Below, piece by piece: positions 8,681-17,055 of a stretch of 50,178 nt of DNA. The stretch lies in the NCBI GenBank assembly GCA_002426575.1, contig DIRE01000080.1:26823-77000 (forward strand), read 5' to 3'. The number at the start of each line of letters is the position of its first letter. Position 1 is the first letter of the stretch. Source of the stretch: Clostridiaceae bacterium UBA5444. GTDB taxonomy: Bacteria > Bacillota > Clostridia > Clostridiales > Oxobacteraceae. The notes beneath the pieces are model-generated. The model ran no database searches and was not told where the DNA came from. It saw only the letters and a program-made list of their open reading frames with translations. The position numbers and the translations under genes were made by a program.

Positions 8681-10435
8681 CTATTCAACTGTTACTGCAC
8701 TGAAACGGCATACAGTCTTACAATTACCGCATTTAATGCATTTTGATTGGTCAATAGCATGAGGATTTCTTAATGTACCGGAAATAGCACCTGTTGGGCA
8801 TTTACGAGCACATAATGTACACCCCGTGCATTTATCTTTATTTATAGAGTAGGATATAAGCGCTTTGCAGCTTTTAGCTGGGCATTTTTTATCCCTTATA
8901 TGAGCAATATATTCATCTTTAAAATATTTCAATGTTGTAAGAACAGGATTTGGAGCTGTTTGTCCAAGTCCACATAGTGAACCATCTCTTACACTATATG
9001 AAAGCTCTTCAAGTTCCTCTAAGTCTTTTTCTTCTCCTTTACCTGCGCATATTTTTTCAAGTATCTCAAGCATACGCTTTGTACCTATACGGCAGTATAT
9101 ACATTTTCCGCAGGACTCTTTACATGTAAAGTCTAAAAAGAATCTTGCCATATCAACCATACAGGTGTCTTCATCCATTACTACCATTCCGCCTGATCCC
9201 ATTATGGCACCAGTTTTATTTATCGAATCATAATCAACAGGGGTATCTAAAAGCTCAGCTGGGATACATCCGCCTGAAGGGCCACCCATTTGAACAGCTT
9301 TGAACTTTTTATCACCCTTAATTCCGCCGCCTATATCATAAATGACTTCTCTTAATGGCATTCCCATAGGTACTTCAACTAGTCCGCCGTTTTTAATTTT
9401 GCCTGCTAGAGCGAAAACCTTTGTACCTTTGCTTTTATCTGTACCGTATTTAGCAAAGGATGCACCGCCATTTCTAATTATCCAAGCCACGTTTGCATAG
9501 GTTTCAACATTATTAATATTAGTTGGTTTTCCAAAATAACCAGACTGCGCAGGATATGGAGGCTTTAATCTTGGCATACCCCTCTCTCCCTCTAAGGAAG
9601 CTATAAGAGCGGTTTCCTCACCGCATACGAATGCACCAGCACCTTTTTTAATGCTTATATTGAAACTAAAATCAGAGCCTAATATATTGTCTCCTAAAAG
9701 ATTCCTTGACTTTGCTTGACTTATTGCAATTTCAAGTCTTTTAATTGCAAGTGGATATTCTGCACGAACATATATAAAACCTGTTTTTGCACCTATAGCA
9801 TATCCTGCTATTATCATGCCTTCAAGGAGGGCATGAGGATCTCCCTCTAGTATGCTCCTATCCATAAATGCGCCAGGATCTCCCTCGTCGGCATTACATA
9901 CAACATACTTTTCATTGCCTTTAGATTGCCTTGCCGCATTCCATTTAAACCATGTAGGGAAACCTGCTCCCCCACGACCCCTAAGTCCTGAAACCTTAAT
10001 CTCCTCTATAACATCTTCTGGAGTCATTTCCTTTAATACTTTTTCAATGGCTTTATAGCCTTCGTTTTCTATATAGTTATTTATGTGTTCAGGATTAATT
10101 CTTCCGCAGTTTTTAAGAGCTATCCTTACTTGTTTATCAAGTATTGGATAAGGTTTATCAGAGGTTGATATTATATATTTGTCAATAGGATTTCCATCTT
10201 TTATATGAGATTCTACTATTTCTTTTGCCATCTTTTCAGTTACATTTCCATAGGTAAATACTTTGTCCCCATCTATTACATCAACTATTGGCTCATAGAA
10301 ACACATGCCTATGCAGCCAGTGCTTTCAACTTCTATATCTGAATTTATACTTTGAAGTTCTGCCTTTAAAGCATCCATAACTTTTTTTCCACCAGATGCA
10401 ATTCCGCAGCTTCCAAGTCCTATCTTAATTTTCAT
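8681..10435 (-). CDS. NuoF/HydB-like NADH-binding flavoprotein subunit
   Basis: 584 aa subunit expected to carry FMN and bind NADH, as in NuoF of complex I and HydB/HndC of bifurcating hydrogenases. An N-terminal thioredoxin-like [2Fe-2S] domain (Cys10, Cys41, Cys45) precedes the NuoF core. The core has the FMN/NADH motifs GRGGAGFP (153-160) and NADEGDPGAF (181-190), an SLBB-type region, and the N3 [4Fe-4S] cluster (Cys442, 445, 448, 488). A C-terminal pair of [4Fe-4S] clusters (Cys536-546, Cys566-576) is the extension seen in soluble bifurcating enzymes rather than in complex I. Start ATG 10435 is chosen because GGGGGTG lies about 6 bases upstream; it overlaps the 3' end of the NuoE-like gene by 11 bases, implying translational coupling. 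It ends 15 bases before the fused large subunit. Confidence 0.85.
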   Translation of the reverse strand: MKIKIGLGSCGIASGGKKVMDALKAELQSINSDIEVESTGCIGMCFYEPIVDVIDGDKVFTYGNVTEKMAKEIVESHIKDGNPIDKYIISTSDKPYPILDKQVRIALKNCGRINPEHINNYIENEGYKAIEKVLKEMTPEDVIEEIKVSGLRGRGGAGFPTWFKWNAARQSKGNEKYVVCNADEGDPGAFMDRSILEGDPHALLEGMIIAGYAIGAKTGFIYVRAEYPLAIKRLEIAISQAKSRNLLGDNILGSDFSFNISIKKGAGAFVCGEETALIASLEGERGMPRLKPPYPAQSGYFGKPTNINNVETYANVAWIIRNGGASFAKYGTDKSKGTKVFALAGKIKNGGLVEVPMGMPLREVIYDIGGGIKGDKKFKAVQMGGPSGGCIPAELLDTPVDYDSINKTGAIMGSGGMVVMDEDTCMVDMARFFLDFTCKESCGKCIYCRIGTKRMLEILEKICAGKGEEKDLEELEELSYSVRDGSLCGLGQTAPNPVLTTLKYFKDEYIAHIRDKKCPAKSCKALISYSINKDKCTGCTLCARKCPTGAISGTLRNPHAIDQSKCIKCGNCKTVCRFSAVTVE

Positions 10436-10985
10436 TAGCTGCACCCCCATTTTCTTTTTTATATATATTCTTGATTATATCTCTTGCAGATGATGGGGTT
10501 AATTTACCATAGGCCTCACCATTAACCATAATAACAGGTGCAAGACTGCAGCAGCCAAGACATGCAACATTTTCTAAAGTAAACATTCCATCTTTTGTAG
10601 TACCGCCTGGAGATATACCTAGTTCATCACAAATAGCTTCACCAATTTCTTCAGAGCCATTTACATGGCATGCAGTACCTTGGCATTGTAGTATTACGTA
10701 TTTACCAACAGGTTCTAGCCTAAATTGAGTATAGAATGTAGCAATGCCGTATATTTTAGCCCTTTTGGTACCAGTTTTGTCGGCAATGCATTTTAGTGCA
10801 TCTAAAGGAAGGTATCCATAGATATCTTGAGCTTTTTGCAAAATACTTATAATACTTCCGCTTTGTCCTTTGTATTCATCAAATAAAGGATTTAGAAGAT
10901 CTAAATTGACTTTAGAGTCTGGAAAATTGCTTTCCATATTTTTTTCGCAATTATCGCAACACACTATATTCACCCACTTTTCCAT
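10425..10985 (-). CDS. NuoE/HydC-like [2Fe-2S] subunit
   Basis: Thioredoxin-like [2Fe-2S] subunit, 186 aa, first gene of the three-gene operon. The helical N-terminal domain contains SIISILQKAQDIYGYLP, and the cluster ligands are Cys101 and Cys106 (CQGTAC) plus Cys142 and Cys146 (CLGCC). It is expected to pass electrons to or from the FMN of the NuoF-like partner. The start is uncertain: ATG 10985 has no clear Shine-Dalgarno; an in-frame GTG eight codons in has GGGTG upstream; a later ATG at 10937 fits the usual family length. The first 16 residues include an unusual extra CC..C group. The 230 bases upstream hold a minus-strand TATAAT and a Rex-like box. Confidence 0.82.
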   Translation of the reverse strand: MEKWVNIVCCDNCEKNMESNFPDSKVNLDLLNPLFDEYKGQSGSIISILQKAQDIYGYLPLDALKCIADKTGTKRAKIYGIATFYTQFRLEPVGKYVILQCQGTACHVNGSEEIGEAICDELGISPGGTTKDGMFTLENVACLGCCSLAPVIMVNGEAYGKLTPSSARDIIKNIYKKENGGAANEN

Positions 10986-11201
10986 AAATATATTTTTGCA
11001 CTATGAAAGTAGTTTTCATAATGCTTAAAAAAAACCATATCAATTTTAATATTGCTGCTACTGTACAAATTACGACAAATATAATCATGAGGTATTTAAA
11101 AAGATACAATATATTAGCATAATTTGTGCTATAACGTTCTTGAATTATTATATCATAATAGTTCTTTGTAATGAAACAACACTAGTGAATACCTCCAAAA
11201 T

Positions 11202-11207
11202 ATTATA
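11202..11207 (-). promoter_or_regulatory. Candidate -10 box for the NuoEFG-like operon
   Basis: On the minus strand TATAAT occupies 11207-11202. A -35 at a normal 17-base distance is poor (TCGATT); a better TTGTCG is 20 bases away. The Rex-like box at 11216-11233 lies in the -35/spacer region. Just downstream is GGAGGT (11196-11191) before a GTG-started nine-codon mini-ORF, with no long ORF attached. Transcription start not certain. Confidence 0.4.
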
Positions 11208-11215
11208 ACATTTAA

Positions 11216-11233
11216 TTGTTAAATAATCGACAA
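11216..11233. promoter_or_regulatory. Rex-like operator upstream of NuoEFG-like operon
   Basis: TTGTTAAATAATCGACAA has a perfect left half-site and a right half-site matching at 5 of 7 positions (12/14 overall to TTGTTAANNNNTTAACAA). It overlaps the putative minus-strand promoter region. Confidence 0.5.
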
Positions 11234-11483
11234 TAAAATTAAGGGATTTTTTATTATATATGTTATTGTAAGTATTTATATGGCAGCAAACGGATTGGCT
11301 TATTAGTATATGCAAAGTATTAATAAATTTCATTATGTTATCAGCTTTGGATAGATATGCCGCAAACCTTGAATAATAAACGAAATAGCAGATTTTAGCG
11401 GAGAATATATGAATAACCATGAATTATTTATATATTCTATGGAAAGATATAAAAAAGGACTTTTATTCTAAAAACAAAAGTAG

Positions 11484-11489
11484 TATAAT
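11484..11489 (+). promoter_or_regulatory. -10 box of alcohol dehydrogenase
   Basis: Perfect TATAAT at 11484-11489. The -35 at 17 bases (TTTTAT, 11461-11466) is weak, so activity may depend on other factors. The Rex-like box begins 7 bases downstream. Confidence 0.5.
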
Positions 11490-11495
11490 ATAAAT

Positions 11496-11513
11496 ATGAT
11501 AAAAGTTTAACAA
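11496..11513 (+). promoter_or_regulatory. Rex-like operator upstream of alcohol dehydrogenase
   Basis: ATGATAAAAGTTTAACAA: the right half-site TTAACAA is perfect and the left matches 5 of 7 (12/14 overall). It sits between the TATAAT and the Shine-Dalgarno, the same arrangement as at the butanediol dehydrogenase gene. Confidence 0.55.
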
Positions 11514-11539
11514 ACTAATATGGTGAAAGGATGATTTGT

Positions 11540-12739
11540 ATGTGGGAAAGTACAATTAACATTAATGAGGTTAAAGAAATAAGAAGTAAAACTACAGTTT
11601 ATTTAGGTGTTGGCGCTATAAAAAAGATAAATGACATAGCAGCAGAACTAAGTAAAAAAGGAATTAAAAATGTTATAGTTGTAACAGGAAAAGGTGCATA
11701 CAAAAAAACTGGAGCATGGGATTATGTAGAATCAGCTTTAAAAGAAAACTCAATAGGCTATGCTTTATATAATAAAGTAACTCCAAACCCAGATGTTGAT
11801 CAGGTTGATGAAGCAACTAAAATGGCACTTGAAATAGGAGCTACAGCAGTTATAGGTATTGGTGGAGGAAGCCCTATTGACACAGCTAAGAGTGTTGCAA
11901 TACTTCTTTCATACCCTGATAAAACTGCAAGGGATTTATGCGAATTTAGATTTACTCCTGAAAAGGCGGCACCAGTTATTGCAATTAACTTAACTCACGG
12001 AACTGGTACTGAAGCAGATAGGTTTGCAGTAGTAAGTATCCCAGAAAAGAAATTTAAGCCTGCTCTTGCATATGACTGCATTTATCCTATATATGCAATA
12101 GATGATCCAAGTCTTATGACTAAACTCCCAAAGAATCAGACGTGTTATGTTTCAGTAGATGCTGTAAACCATGTATTTGAGGCTGCAACATCTAAGGTTA
12201 CAAGCCCATATACAGTTTTACTTGCAAAAGAAACAGTAAGATTAGTAGGACATTACTTACCAATAGCCCTCAAAGACCCTGAGAATTTAGAGGCAAGATA
12301 TTATTTAACATATGCTTCAATGATTGCAGGTATTTGCTTTGATAATGGATTACTTCACTTTACTCATGCACTTGAGCATCCATTAAGCGGTGTTAAACCT
12401 GAAATAACACATGGACTTGGACTTGGAATACTTCTTCCTGCAGTTATAAGACAGACATATGCTGCAGTGCCAGAGATAATAGCTGAAATATTATCACCTA
12501 TTGTTGATGGACTTAAAGGAAATAAAGATGAAGTAGAAAAGGCTGTTTCAGGTATGGAAAAATGGCTAAATAGTGTTGGAATAACAGAAAAGCTTTCAGA
12601 CCTTGGATTTAAAAAGGAAGATGTTGATAAACTTACTAATTTAGCATTTGAAACACCAAGCCTTGATTTATTATTAAGCATGGCACCAGTTGATGCTACA
12701 AAAGATGTTGTAAGAAAGATATATAGCGATTCACTATAA
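11540..12739 (+). CDS. Iron-containing (group III) alcohol dehydrogenase
   Basis: 399 aa NAD(P)H-dependent alcohol dehydrogenase of the iron-activated family (butanol/1,3-propanediol dehydrogenase type), reducing aldehydes to alcohols in fermentation. The nucleotide-binding motif GGGSPID is at 108-114. Metal ligands are visible as D207 and H211 (VDAVNHVFEA), H276 (HALEH) and H291 (THGLGLGILLP); H280 is the expected additional active-site histidine. Start ATG 11540 is chosen over ATG 11531 because AAAGG (11526-11530) abuts the latter but lies 9 bases from the former. It is monocistronic, divergent from the NuoEFG-like operon, with a Rex-like box in the 5' leader. Substrate specificity cannot be read from sequence. 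Confidence 0.88.
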   Translation: MWESTININEVKEIRSKTTVYLGVGAIKKINDIAAELSKKGIKNVIVVTGKGAYKKTGAWDYVESALKENSIGYALYNKVTPNPDVDQVDEATKMALEIGATAVIGIGGGSPIDTAKSVAILLSYPDKTARDLCEFRFTPEKAAPVIAINLTHGTGTEADRFAVVSIPEKKFKPALAYDCIYPIYAIDDPSLMTKLPKNQTCYVSVDAVNHVFEAATSKVTSPYTVLLAKETVRLVGHYLPIALKDPENLEARYYLTYASMIAGICFDNGLLHFTHALEHPLSGVKPEITHGLGLGILLPAVIRQTYAAVPEIIAEILSPIVDGLKGNKDEVEKAVSGMEKWLNSVGITEKLSDLGFKKEDVDKLTNLAFETPSLDLLLSMAPVDATKDVVRKIYSDSL

Positions 12740-12771
12740 TAACAAATAAGGTAAGAGATAAGAGATAATAG

Positions 12772-12823
12772 GTAAGAGGTAAGAGGTATAGCTTCAACTA
12801 TTCACTCTTACCTCTTACTTTTT
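12772..12823. terminator. Bidirectional terminator built from GTAAGAG repeats
   Basis: GTAAGAGGTAAGAG (12772-12785) pairs perfectly with CTCTTACCTCTTAC (12805-12818) and is followed by TTTTT. The left arm belongs to a run of imperfect direct repeats of G(G)TAAGAG(A/G) from about 12750. It lies between convergent genes and can serve both. Confidence 0.75.
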
Positions 12824-12831
12824 ATCTATTA

Positions 12832-13587
12832 TTAAAGCATCGTATCAAATACCATCATTACAATAAAACCAATAATTATACCATAGGTAGAAATCCTATA
12901 ATTTTCTCCCCTGTGAGTCTCGGGAATTATTTCATCGCAGATTACAAATAGCATTGCACCTGCTGCGAAGGAAAGCATAAAAGGAAGAATAGATGTAGAC
13001 AATTTAACTAAAAGTGCTCCAATTAAACCGCCAACTGCTTCAACAAGTCCTGTAAACAGTGTTATAAAAAAGGCTTTTCTTTTACTTACACCTTCAGATA
13101 TGAGTGGGAAAGCCACAGCAGTACCTTCAGGAATATTTTGAAGGCCTATTCCAATGGCTATTGCAAGACCATCTTTAAAGTTTCCTGCACTAAAACTTAC
13201 ACCTACAGCAAGACCCTCAGGAAAGTTGTGAATGGTGATTGCTATAACAAATAGTATAACTTTATTTAGTCTAGAGCTTCTGCCTTCATACCCCATAATG
13301 GTATGAAAATGTGGTACTACTTTGTCTATAAGTCCAAGACACATTCCTCCACATAAAACACCTGCACATACCATAAATACTTTAAAAGGATCATAATTAG
13401 CAATATTAAGAGCAGGTATTAAAAGGCTAAAAGAAGATGAGGCAAGCATTACCCCTGCACTAAATCCAAGCAAAGTATCTGTATATCTTTCATTTAGCTC
13501 TTTAGTAAAAAATATAGGGATTGCACCTATTGCGGTTGCCGTCCCAGATATAAGACTTGCGAAAGCGCCTAACCCAAATTGATTCAA
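12832..13587 (-). CDS. ZIP family divalent metal transporter
   Basis: Integral membrane transporter of the ZIP (ZupT/GufA-like) family, 251 aa, importing zinc, iron or manganese. About eight hydrophobic segments are seen. The metal-path motifs HNFPEGLAVGVSF and GLQNIPEGTAVAFPL are in the predicted TM4 and TM5 positions, with conserved His, Asn, Pro, Glu and Gly. The open frame runs to 13626, but the TTG at 13587 is preferred: GGGGTGG lies 6 bases upstream and the protein then begins with MNQFGLGAFASLISG, right before the first membrane segment. It is separated from the converging dehydrogenase by a shared terminator. Metal preference cannot be told from sequence. Confidence 0.85.
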   Translation of the reverse strand: MNQFGLGAFASLISGTATAIGAIPIFFTKELNERYTDTLLGFSAGVMLASSSFSLLIPALNIANYDPFKVFMVCAGVLCGGMCLGLIDKVVPHFHTIMGYEGRSSRLNKVILFVIAITIHNFPEGLAVGVSFSAGNFKDGLAIAIGIGLQNIPEGTAVAFPLISEGVSKRKAFFITLFTGLVEAVGGLIGALLVKLSTSILPFMLSFAAGAMLFVICDEIIPETHRGENYRISTYGIIIGFIVMMVFDTML

Positions 13588-13783
13588 ATATTTCCACCCC
13601 CAGTAGATATAGATAATGTCGTTCAATTAATAACGTTTATCATCTTACATTACTATAATACCACAAATAATGAGCAAATCTACCCTACATTATATAATAA
13701 TATGGCTAATTGTTTTATTTTTGAAAATGATATATAGTAATAATAAATAGAAACAATCAAACAATTACGGGGGTGTTTTGCAA

Positions 13784-14554
13784 ATGCAAAAAGCGATTGA
13801 AATACAAAGCCGAGGGCTAACTTTAAGAGGAATGATGCATGTACCTGATAACAGAAAAGGTAAAGTTCCAGCAGTTGCTATTTTCCATGGTTTTACAGGA
13901 CATAAAATGGAGTCTCATTTTATATTTGTGAAGCTTTCAAGGGCGCTTGAGAAAAACGGAATAGCAAGTTTTCGCTTTGATTTTGCAGGAAGCGGGGAAA
14001 GCGATGGAGAGTTTCGTGACATGACCATATTAGGCGAACTTGCAGATGCTAACAATATACTTGATTATGTAAAAACTCAGGAATTTGTAGATTTAGATAA
14101 AATAGGGGTTATTGGCCTAAGCATGGGCGGAGCTGTTGGAAGTATGCTTGCATCAGAGAGAAAAGATGATATAAAAACCCTATGCCTTTGGGCGCCAGCA
14201 GGTAATATGGGAGAGATAATAAAAGAGCAAATGAAAGATAATAACATTGATGCTATAAGAAAAGCTGGATGGGTTGATATTGGAGGATTTTGTCTAGGAA
14301 TAGATTTCATAGATGAAATAATTGGACTTAATATTTTTGAAAGAGCTAAAAACTACGATAAGAATGTACTTTTGATTCACGGGGATAAGGATCAAACCGT
14401 GGATATTAAAACATCAAATAGATATATGGAGTATTATAAAGACCGCGGATGTTTATATGTTGTCAAAGGTGGGGATCATACATTTACTAGTAAAGCTCTT
14501 GAAGATGAAGTAATTGGAAAGACTGTAAGCTTTATTACAGAGGAATTAAAATAG
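13784..14554 (+). CDS. Alpha/beta hydrolase (serine esterase type)
   Basis: 256 aa cytoplasmic alpha/beta-hydrolase of the S33/cinnamoyl-esterase-like group. The oxyanion-hole motif FHGFTGHKMES is at 34-44, the nucleophile elbow GLSMGG puts Ser113 in place, the acid is in HGDKDQTVD (Asp203), and the catalytic histidine is His232 (GGDHTF). The complete triad suggests an active ester hydrolase; the substrate is unknown, with feruloyl/cinnamoyl or short acyl esters as usual family substrates. Start ATG 13784 lies 9 bases after GGGGGTG; the TTG at 13778 is too close to it. The phospholipase-like gene follows 21 bases downstream, so the two are probably one transcript. Confidence 0.82.
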   Translation: MQKAIEIQSRGLTLRGMMHVPDNRKGKVPAVAIFHGFTGHKMESHFIFVKLSRALEKNGIASFRFDFAGSGESDGEFRDMTILGELADANNILDYVKTQEFVDLDKIGVIGLSMGGAVGSMLASERKDDIKTLCLWAPAGNMGEIIKEQMKDNNIDAIRKAGWVDIGGFCLGIDFIDEIIGLNIFERAKNYDKNVLLIHGDKDQTVDIKTSNRYMEYYKDRGCLYVVKGGDHTFTSKALEDEVIGKTVSFITEELK

Positions 14555-14575
14555 TCAAACAAAAGGGGCGATTTC

Positions 14576-15529
14576 GTGCCAGATTTTTATACTCATATAC
14601 TTAATGGAATGGAGAGCTTAAAGAAGATAAGCGAGCCTGAAAGAGATATGATAAAGAGTATGGGAAATATATTTTATCTTGGGTGTATGGGGCCTGATAT
14701 ATTTTTTTATCACAATATAACGTCTAAAAGTGTTATAAAACTTGGAAGCAAAATGCATAGAGAGCATTGTGGTGATGTAATTGCATGTGGACTTAAAGGC
14801 GTAAAGGAAGAAAATGATTTTCATATGGATGAGAGAATGGCATACCTACTTGGATATATATGCCACTATGCCACGGATAGTGTGGCTCATCCATTTATAT
14901 ACAGCAGGGCAGGTATGTACAAGAAACATCAAAAAGAAACTTTTAAGTTTATAACTTCTCATAAGGAAATGGAACTTGCAATAGATTGTCATATGGCAAA
15001 GTATTTATATAACCAAGATATTAATCAGATAAAGATGTATGAGTTTATTGATGTTGGAGAAAGAATACCAGAAACCATTGAAAAAGGATATATTTCCGTA
15101 CTAAAAAACTTTTTTGGAGATATTATAAGTAATTTAGGCCATGGATTTGTAAATGAGTCATATAACTGTATTAAAAAGGCGTGGGAATTTTTTTATGATC
15201 CTCATTTAAAGAAAAGGCGATTTTTAAAACCAACAGGCCTTTCAACCTTATTTTATCCAATAGACCCATATGACAAAGATTATATGAATGATAGTAAGGA
15301 CAATTGGCCAGATCCTATTACAAATGACATAAGCAATAAGACGTTTTACGATATATTTGCGGATTCTGTTGAACTGGCATCAGATTTAGTAAATACTTCT
15401 ATTAGATATTTAAAAGGAAGTATAAGCTTTGAATCTGTGAGGAGTGAAATAGGCAATCTTTCATTTTTAACAGGATTAGATGATAGCTTTGATACTAAAC
15501 AGATGCAATATTTTAGGCCTATATTTTAG
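14576..15529 (+). CDS. Zinc-dependent phospholipase C-like protein
   Basis: 317 aa protein resembling the zinc-dependent phospholipase C/S1-P1 nuclease fold family found widely in Clostridia. Histidine and aspartate motifs expected for a multi-zinc site are seen early (MPDFYTHIL, GCMGPDIFFY) and later (CHYATDSVAHPFIY, HKEMELAIDCHMAKYL). No signal peptide is visible, so it is probably cytoplasmic, unlike the secreted alpha-toxin type. Start GTG 14576 has AAAAGGGGCGA upstream. It follows the alpha/beta hydrolase by 21 bases. The substrate is unknown and lipase activity is unproven. Confidence 0.75.
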   Translation: MPDFYTHILNGMESLKKISEPERDMIKSMGNIFYLGCMGPDIFFYHNITSKSVIKLGSKMHREHCGDVIACGLKGVKEENDFHMDERMAYLLGYICHYATDSVAHPFIYSRAGMYKKHQKETFKFITSHKEMELAIDCHMAKYLYNQDINQIKMYEFIDVGERIPETIEKGYISVLKNFFGDIISNLGHGFVNESYNCIKKAWEFFYDPHLKKRRFLKPTGLSTLFYPIDPYDKDYMNDSKDNWPDPITNDISNKTFYDIFADSVELASDLVNTSIRYLKGSISFESVRSEIGNLSFLTGLDDSFDTKQMQYFRPIF

Positions 15530-15579
15530 ATAAAAAGGTTAGGCAGGTTTTGCCAAGCCAGAAGATTATGATTATCCCC

Positions 15580-15608
15580 TTGATTTATGAGCAGAATAAT
15601 CATATAAT
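15580..15608 (+). promoter_or_regulatory. Promoter of the trpS T-box leader
   Basis: TTGATT (15580-15585), 17 bases, TATAAT (15603-15608). The transcript would begin near 15615, just ahead of the T-box stem I. Confidence 0.65.
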
Positions 15609-15629
15609 GTACTAAATATAAATATATTC

Positions 15630-15897
15630 TATGACTGAAAGCAAGTAGGTTTAAGCACAAACTTTAAGAGAGCTGTATAAAGGTGTGATTACAGCAGTTT
15701 GATTAAGCTGAATGGGTTCATGAGAAGCAAGGTGAACTATCAATATTGATTTTTCAAATCAATATTAAGTAGCCTTTGCCGTTTGCCAGACGTTACTTTG
15801 GCTATAATGAGGTATCCACTATATTGTTGATTGTGGATACGAAATTAGGTGGTACCACGTTAATCCGTCCTATAGGCTTTTGCCTATAGGACTTTTT
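15630..15897 (+). promoter_or_regulatory. Tryptophan T-box riboswitch leader
   Basis: Classic T-box attenuator controlling trpS in response to uncharged tRNA-Trp. Visible landmarks are AGAGAGCTG and the GGTGTGATTACAGC element of the stem I apical region (about 15667-15695), the specifier TGG at 15713-15715 after CTGAA, and the conserved T-box AGGTGGTACCACG at 15847-15859. The intrinsic terminator follows: GTCCTATAGGC (15867-15877) with GCCTATAGGAC (15882-15892) and TTTTT. The UGG specifier agrees with the tryptophanyl-tRNA synthetase gene downstream. The exact 5' limit is approximate. Confidence 0.93.
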
Positions 15898-15947
15898 AGT
15901 TCCAAAATACAAAATATAAGATTTATTATATTGATAGGAGGATTTTT

Positions 15948-16949
15948 ATGTCTGAAGAGAAAAAAGTTATTTTTAGCGGAATACAGCCCTCAGGGCACAT
16001 TACACTTGGCAATTATTTAGGAGCACTTAAAAATTGGGTGGCACTTCAAGATGAATATGATTGTTATTATTGTATAGTTGATCTTCACTCAATTACAGTA
16101 AGGCAAGATCCTAAGGAATTAAGAAAGAAAACATTAGAGCTTTTGGCATTATATTTGGCAGCAGGTATAGATCCTGAAAAGAATACTATTTTTATACAAT
16201 CTCATGTATCTGCACATGCTGAAGCTGCATGGGCATTAGGATGCTATACCTATATGGGAGAGCTTAGCCGAATGACTCAATTTAAGGATAAGTCTGCAAG
16301 GCATGCGGATAATGTAAATGCAGGATTATTTACTTATCCTGTTTTAATGGCTGCTGATATACTTCTTTATCAGGCTGATCTTGTACCAGTAGGCATTGAC
16401 CAAAAGCAGCACCTTGAAATTACAAGAGACATTGCCCAAAGGTTTAACAGCGCATATAGCCCAACATTTAAAATACCTGAGGCTTATATAGGAAAAGAGG
16501 GCGCAAAGATAATGAGCCTTCAAGACCCTACAAAGAAGATGTCAAAATCTGATGAAAATGAAAATGCATTTATTACAATGCTTGATGATATTCCTACAAT
16601 AAAAAGGAAAATACAAAGAGCCGTTACAGACAATATTGGTGTTGTGGCATATAATGATGAGCAGCTTGGTATTAAAAATTTAATATCAATATACTCAACC
16701 ATAACAGGACTTTCTCCAGAAGATATTGTTAAAAAATATGAAGGCCATGGATATGCAGAGTTTAAGAACGATACGGCAGATGTTGTTGCAGAAGAAGTTG
16801 GAAAGGTACAAAAAAGATTTAATGAATATATTTCAAACAAGGATTATCTAGAACAGATATATAAAGAAGGAGCAGAAAAAGCATCCAAAGTTGCATTTAA
16901 GACTCTTAGAAAGATGTATAAAAAGATAGGCTTTATTCCAAGGGCATAA
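15948..16949 (+). CDS. trpS: Tryptophanyl-tRNA synthetase
   Basis: Class I aminoacyl-tRNA synthetase charging tRNA-Trp, cytoplasmic, 333 aa, a normal bacterial length. The HIGH-equivalent motif is PSGHITLGNYLG (14-25) and KMSKS is at 197-201. Also typical are MAADILLYQADLVPVG and the dimer-interface region. Start ATG 15948 is preceded by AGGAGG at 15937-15942. Expression is controlled by the T-box leader immediately upstream. The next gene, an ECF sigma factor, starts 106 bases later and appears to be an independent unit. Confidence 0.96.
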   Translation: MSEEKKVIFSGIQPSGHITLGNYLGALKNWVALQDEYDCYYCIVDLHSITVRQDPKELRKKTLELLALYLAAGIDPEKNTIFIQSHVSAHAEAAWALGCYTYMGELSRMTQFKDKSARHADNVNAGLFTYPVLMAADILLYQADLVPVGIDQKQHLEITRDIAQRFNSAYSPTFKIPEAYIGKEGAKIMSLQDPTKKMSKSDENENAFITMLDDIPTIKRKIQRAVTDNIGVVAYNDEQLGIKNLISIYSTITGLSPEDIVKKYEGHGYAEFKNDTADVVAEEVGKVQKRFNEYISNKDYLEQIYKEGAEKASKVAFKTLRKMYKKIGFIPRA

Positions 16950-16982
16950 GATTTCTGTTCGGTATTATAATTAAAACGGAAA

Positions 16983-17008
16983 TGAACCTTTCAGTCGAAA
17001 ATCCCGTC
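16983..17008 (+). promoter_or_regulatory. Candidate ECF-type (autoregulated) promoter
   Basis: TGAACC (16983-16988), a 16-base spacer and CGTC (17005-17008) resemble ECF-sigma promoters (for example the Bacillus SigW pattern TGAAAC-N16-CGTA). It is directly upstream of an ECF sigma gene, as expected for autoregulation. Confidence 0.45.
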
Positions 17009-17055
17009 TATATAAGTGAAGCCGACTTCAACACTATAAACGAGGAGGTGATGAT

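Larger units (their letters stand above)
10986..11539. other. Divergent intergenic region without a convincing gene
   Basis: About 550 bases separate the NuoE-like gene (minus) from the alcohol dehydrogenase (plus). It holds two Rex-like boxes and a candidate promoter in each direction. A 90-codon minus-strand open frame (11148-11420) is rich in Ile, Tyr, Asn and Ser with no recognisable pattern and is judged random. The stretch 11270-11420 shows nothing I can assign. Confidence 0.6.

Noticed and set aside
11148..11420. 90-codon minus-strand open frame between the NuoE-like gene and the alcohol dehydrogenase
   Set aside because: Composition is random-looking AT-rich translation, with no family pattern; it runs across the promoter/Rex region.
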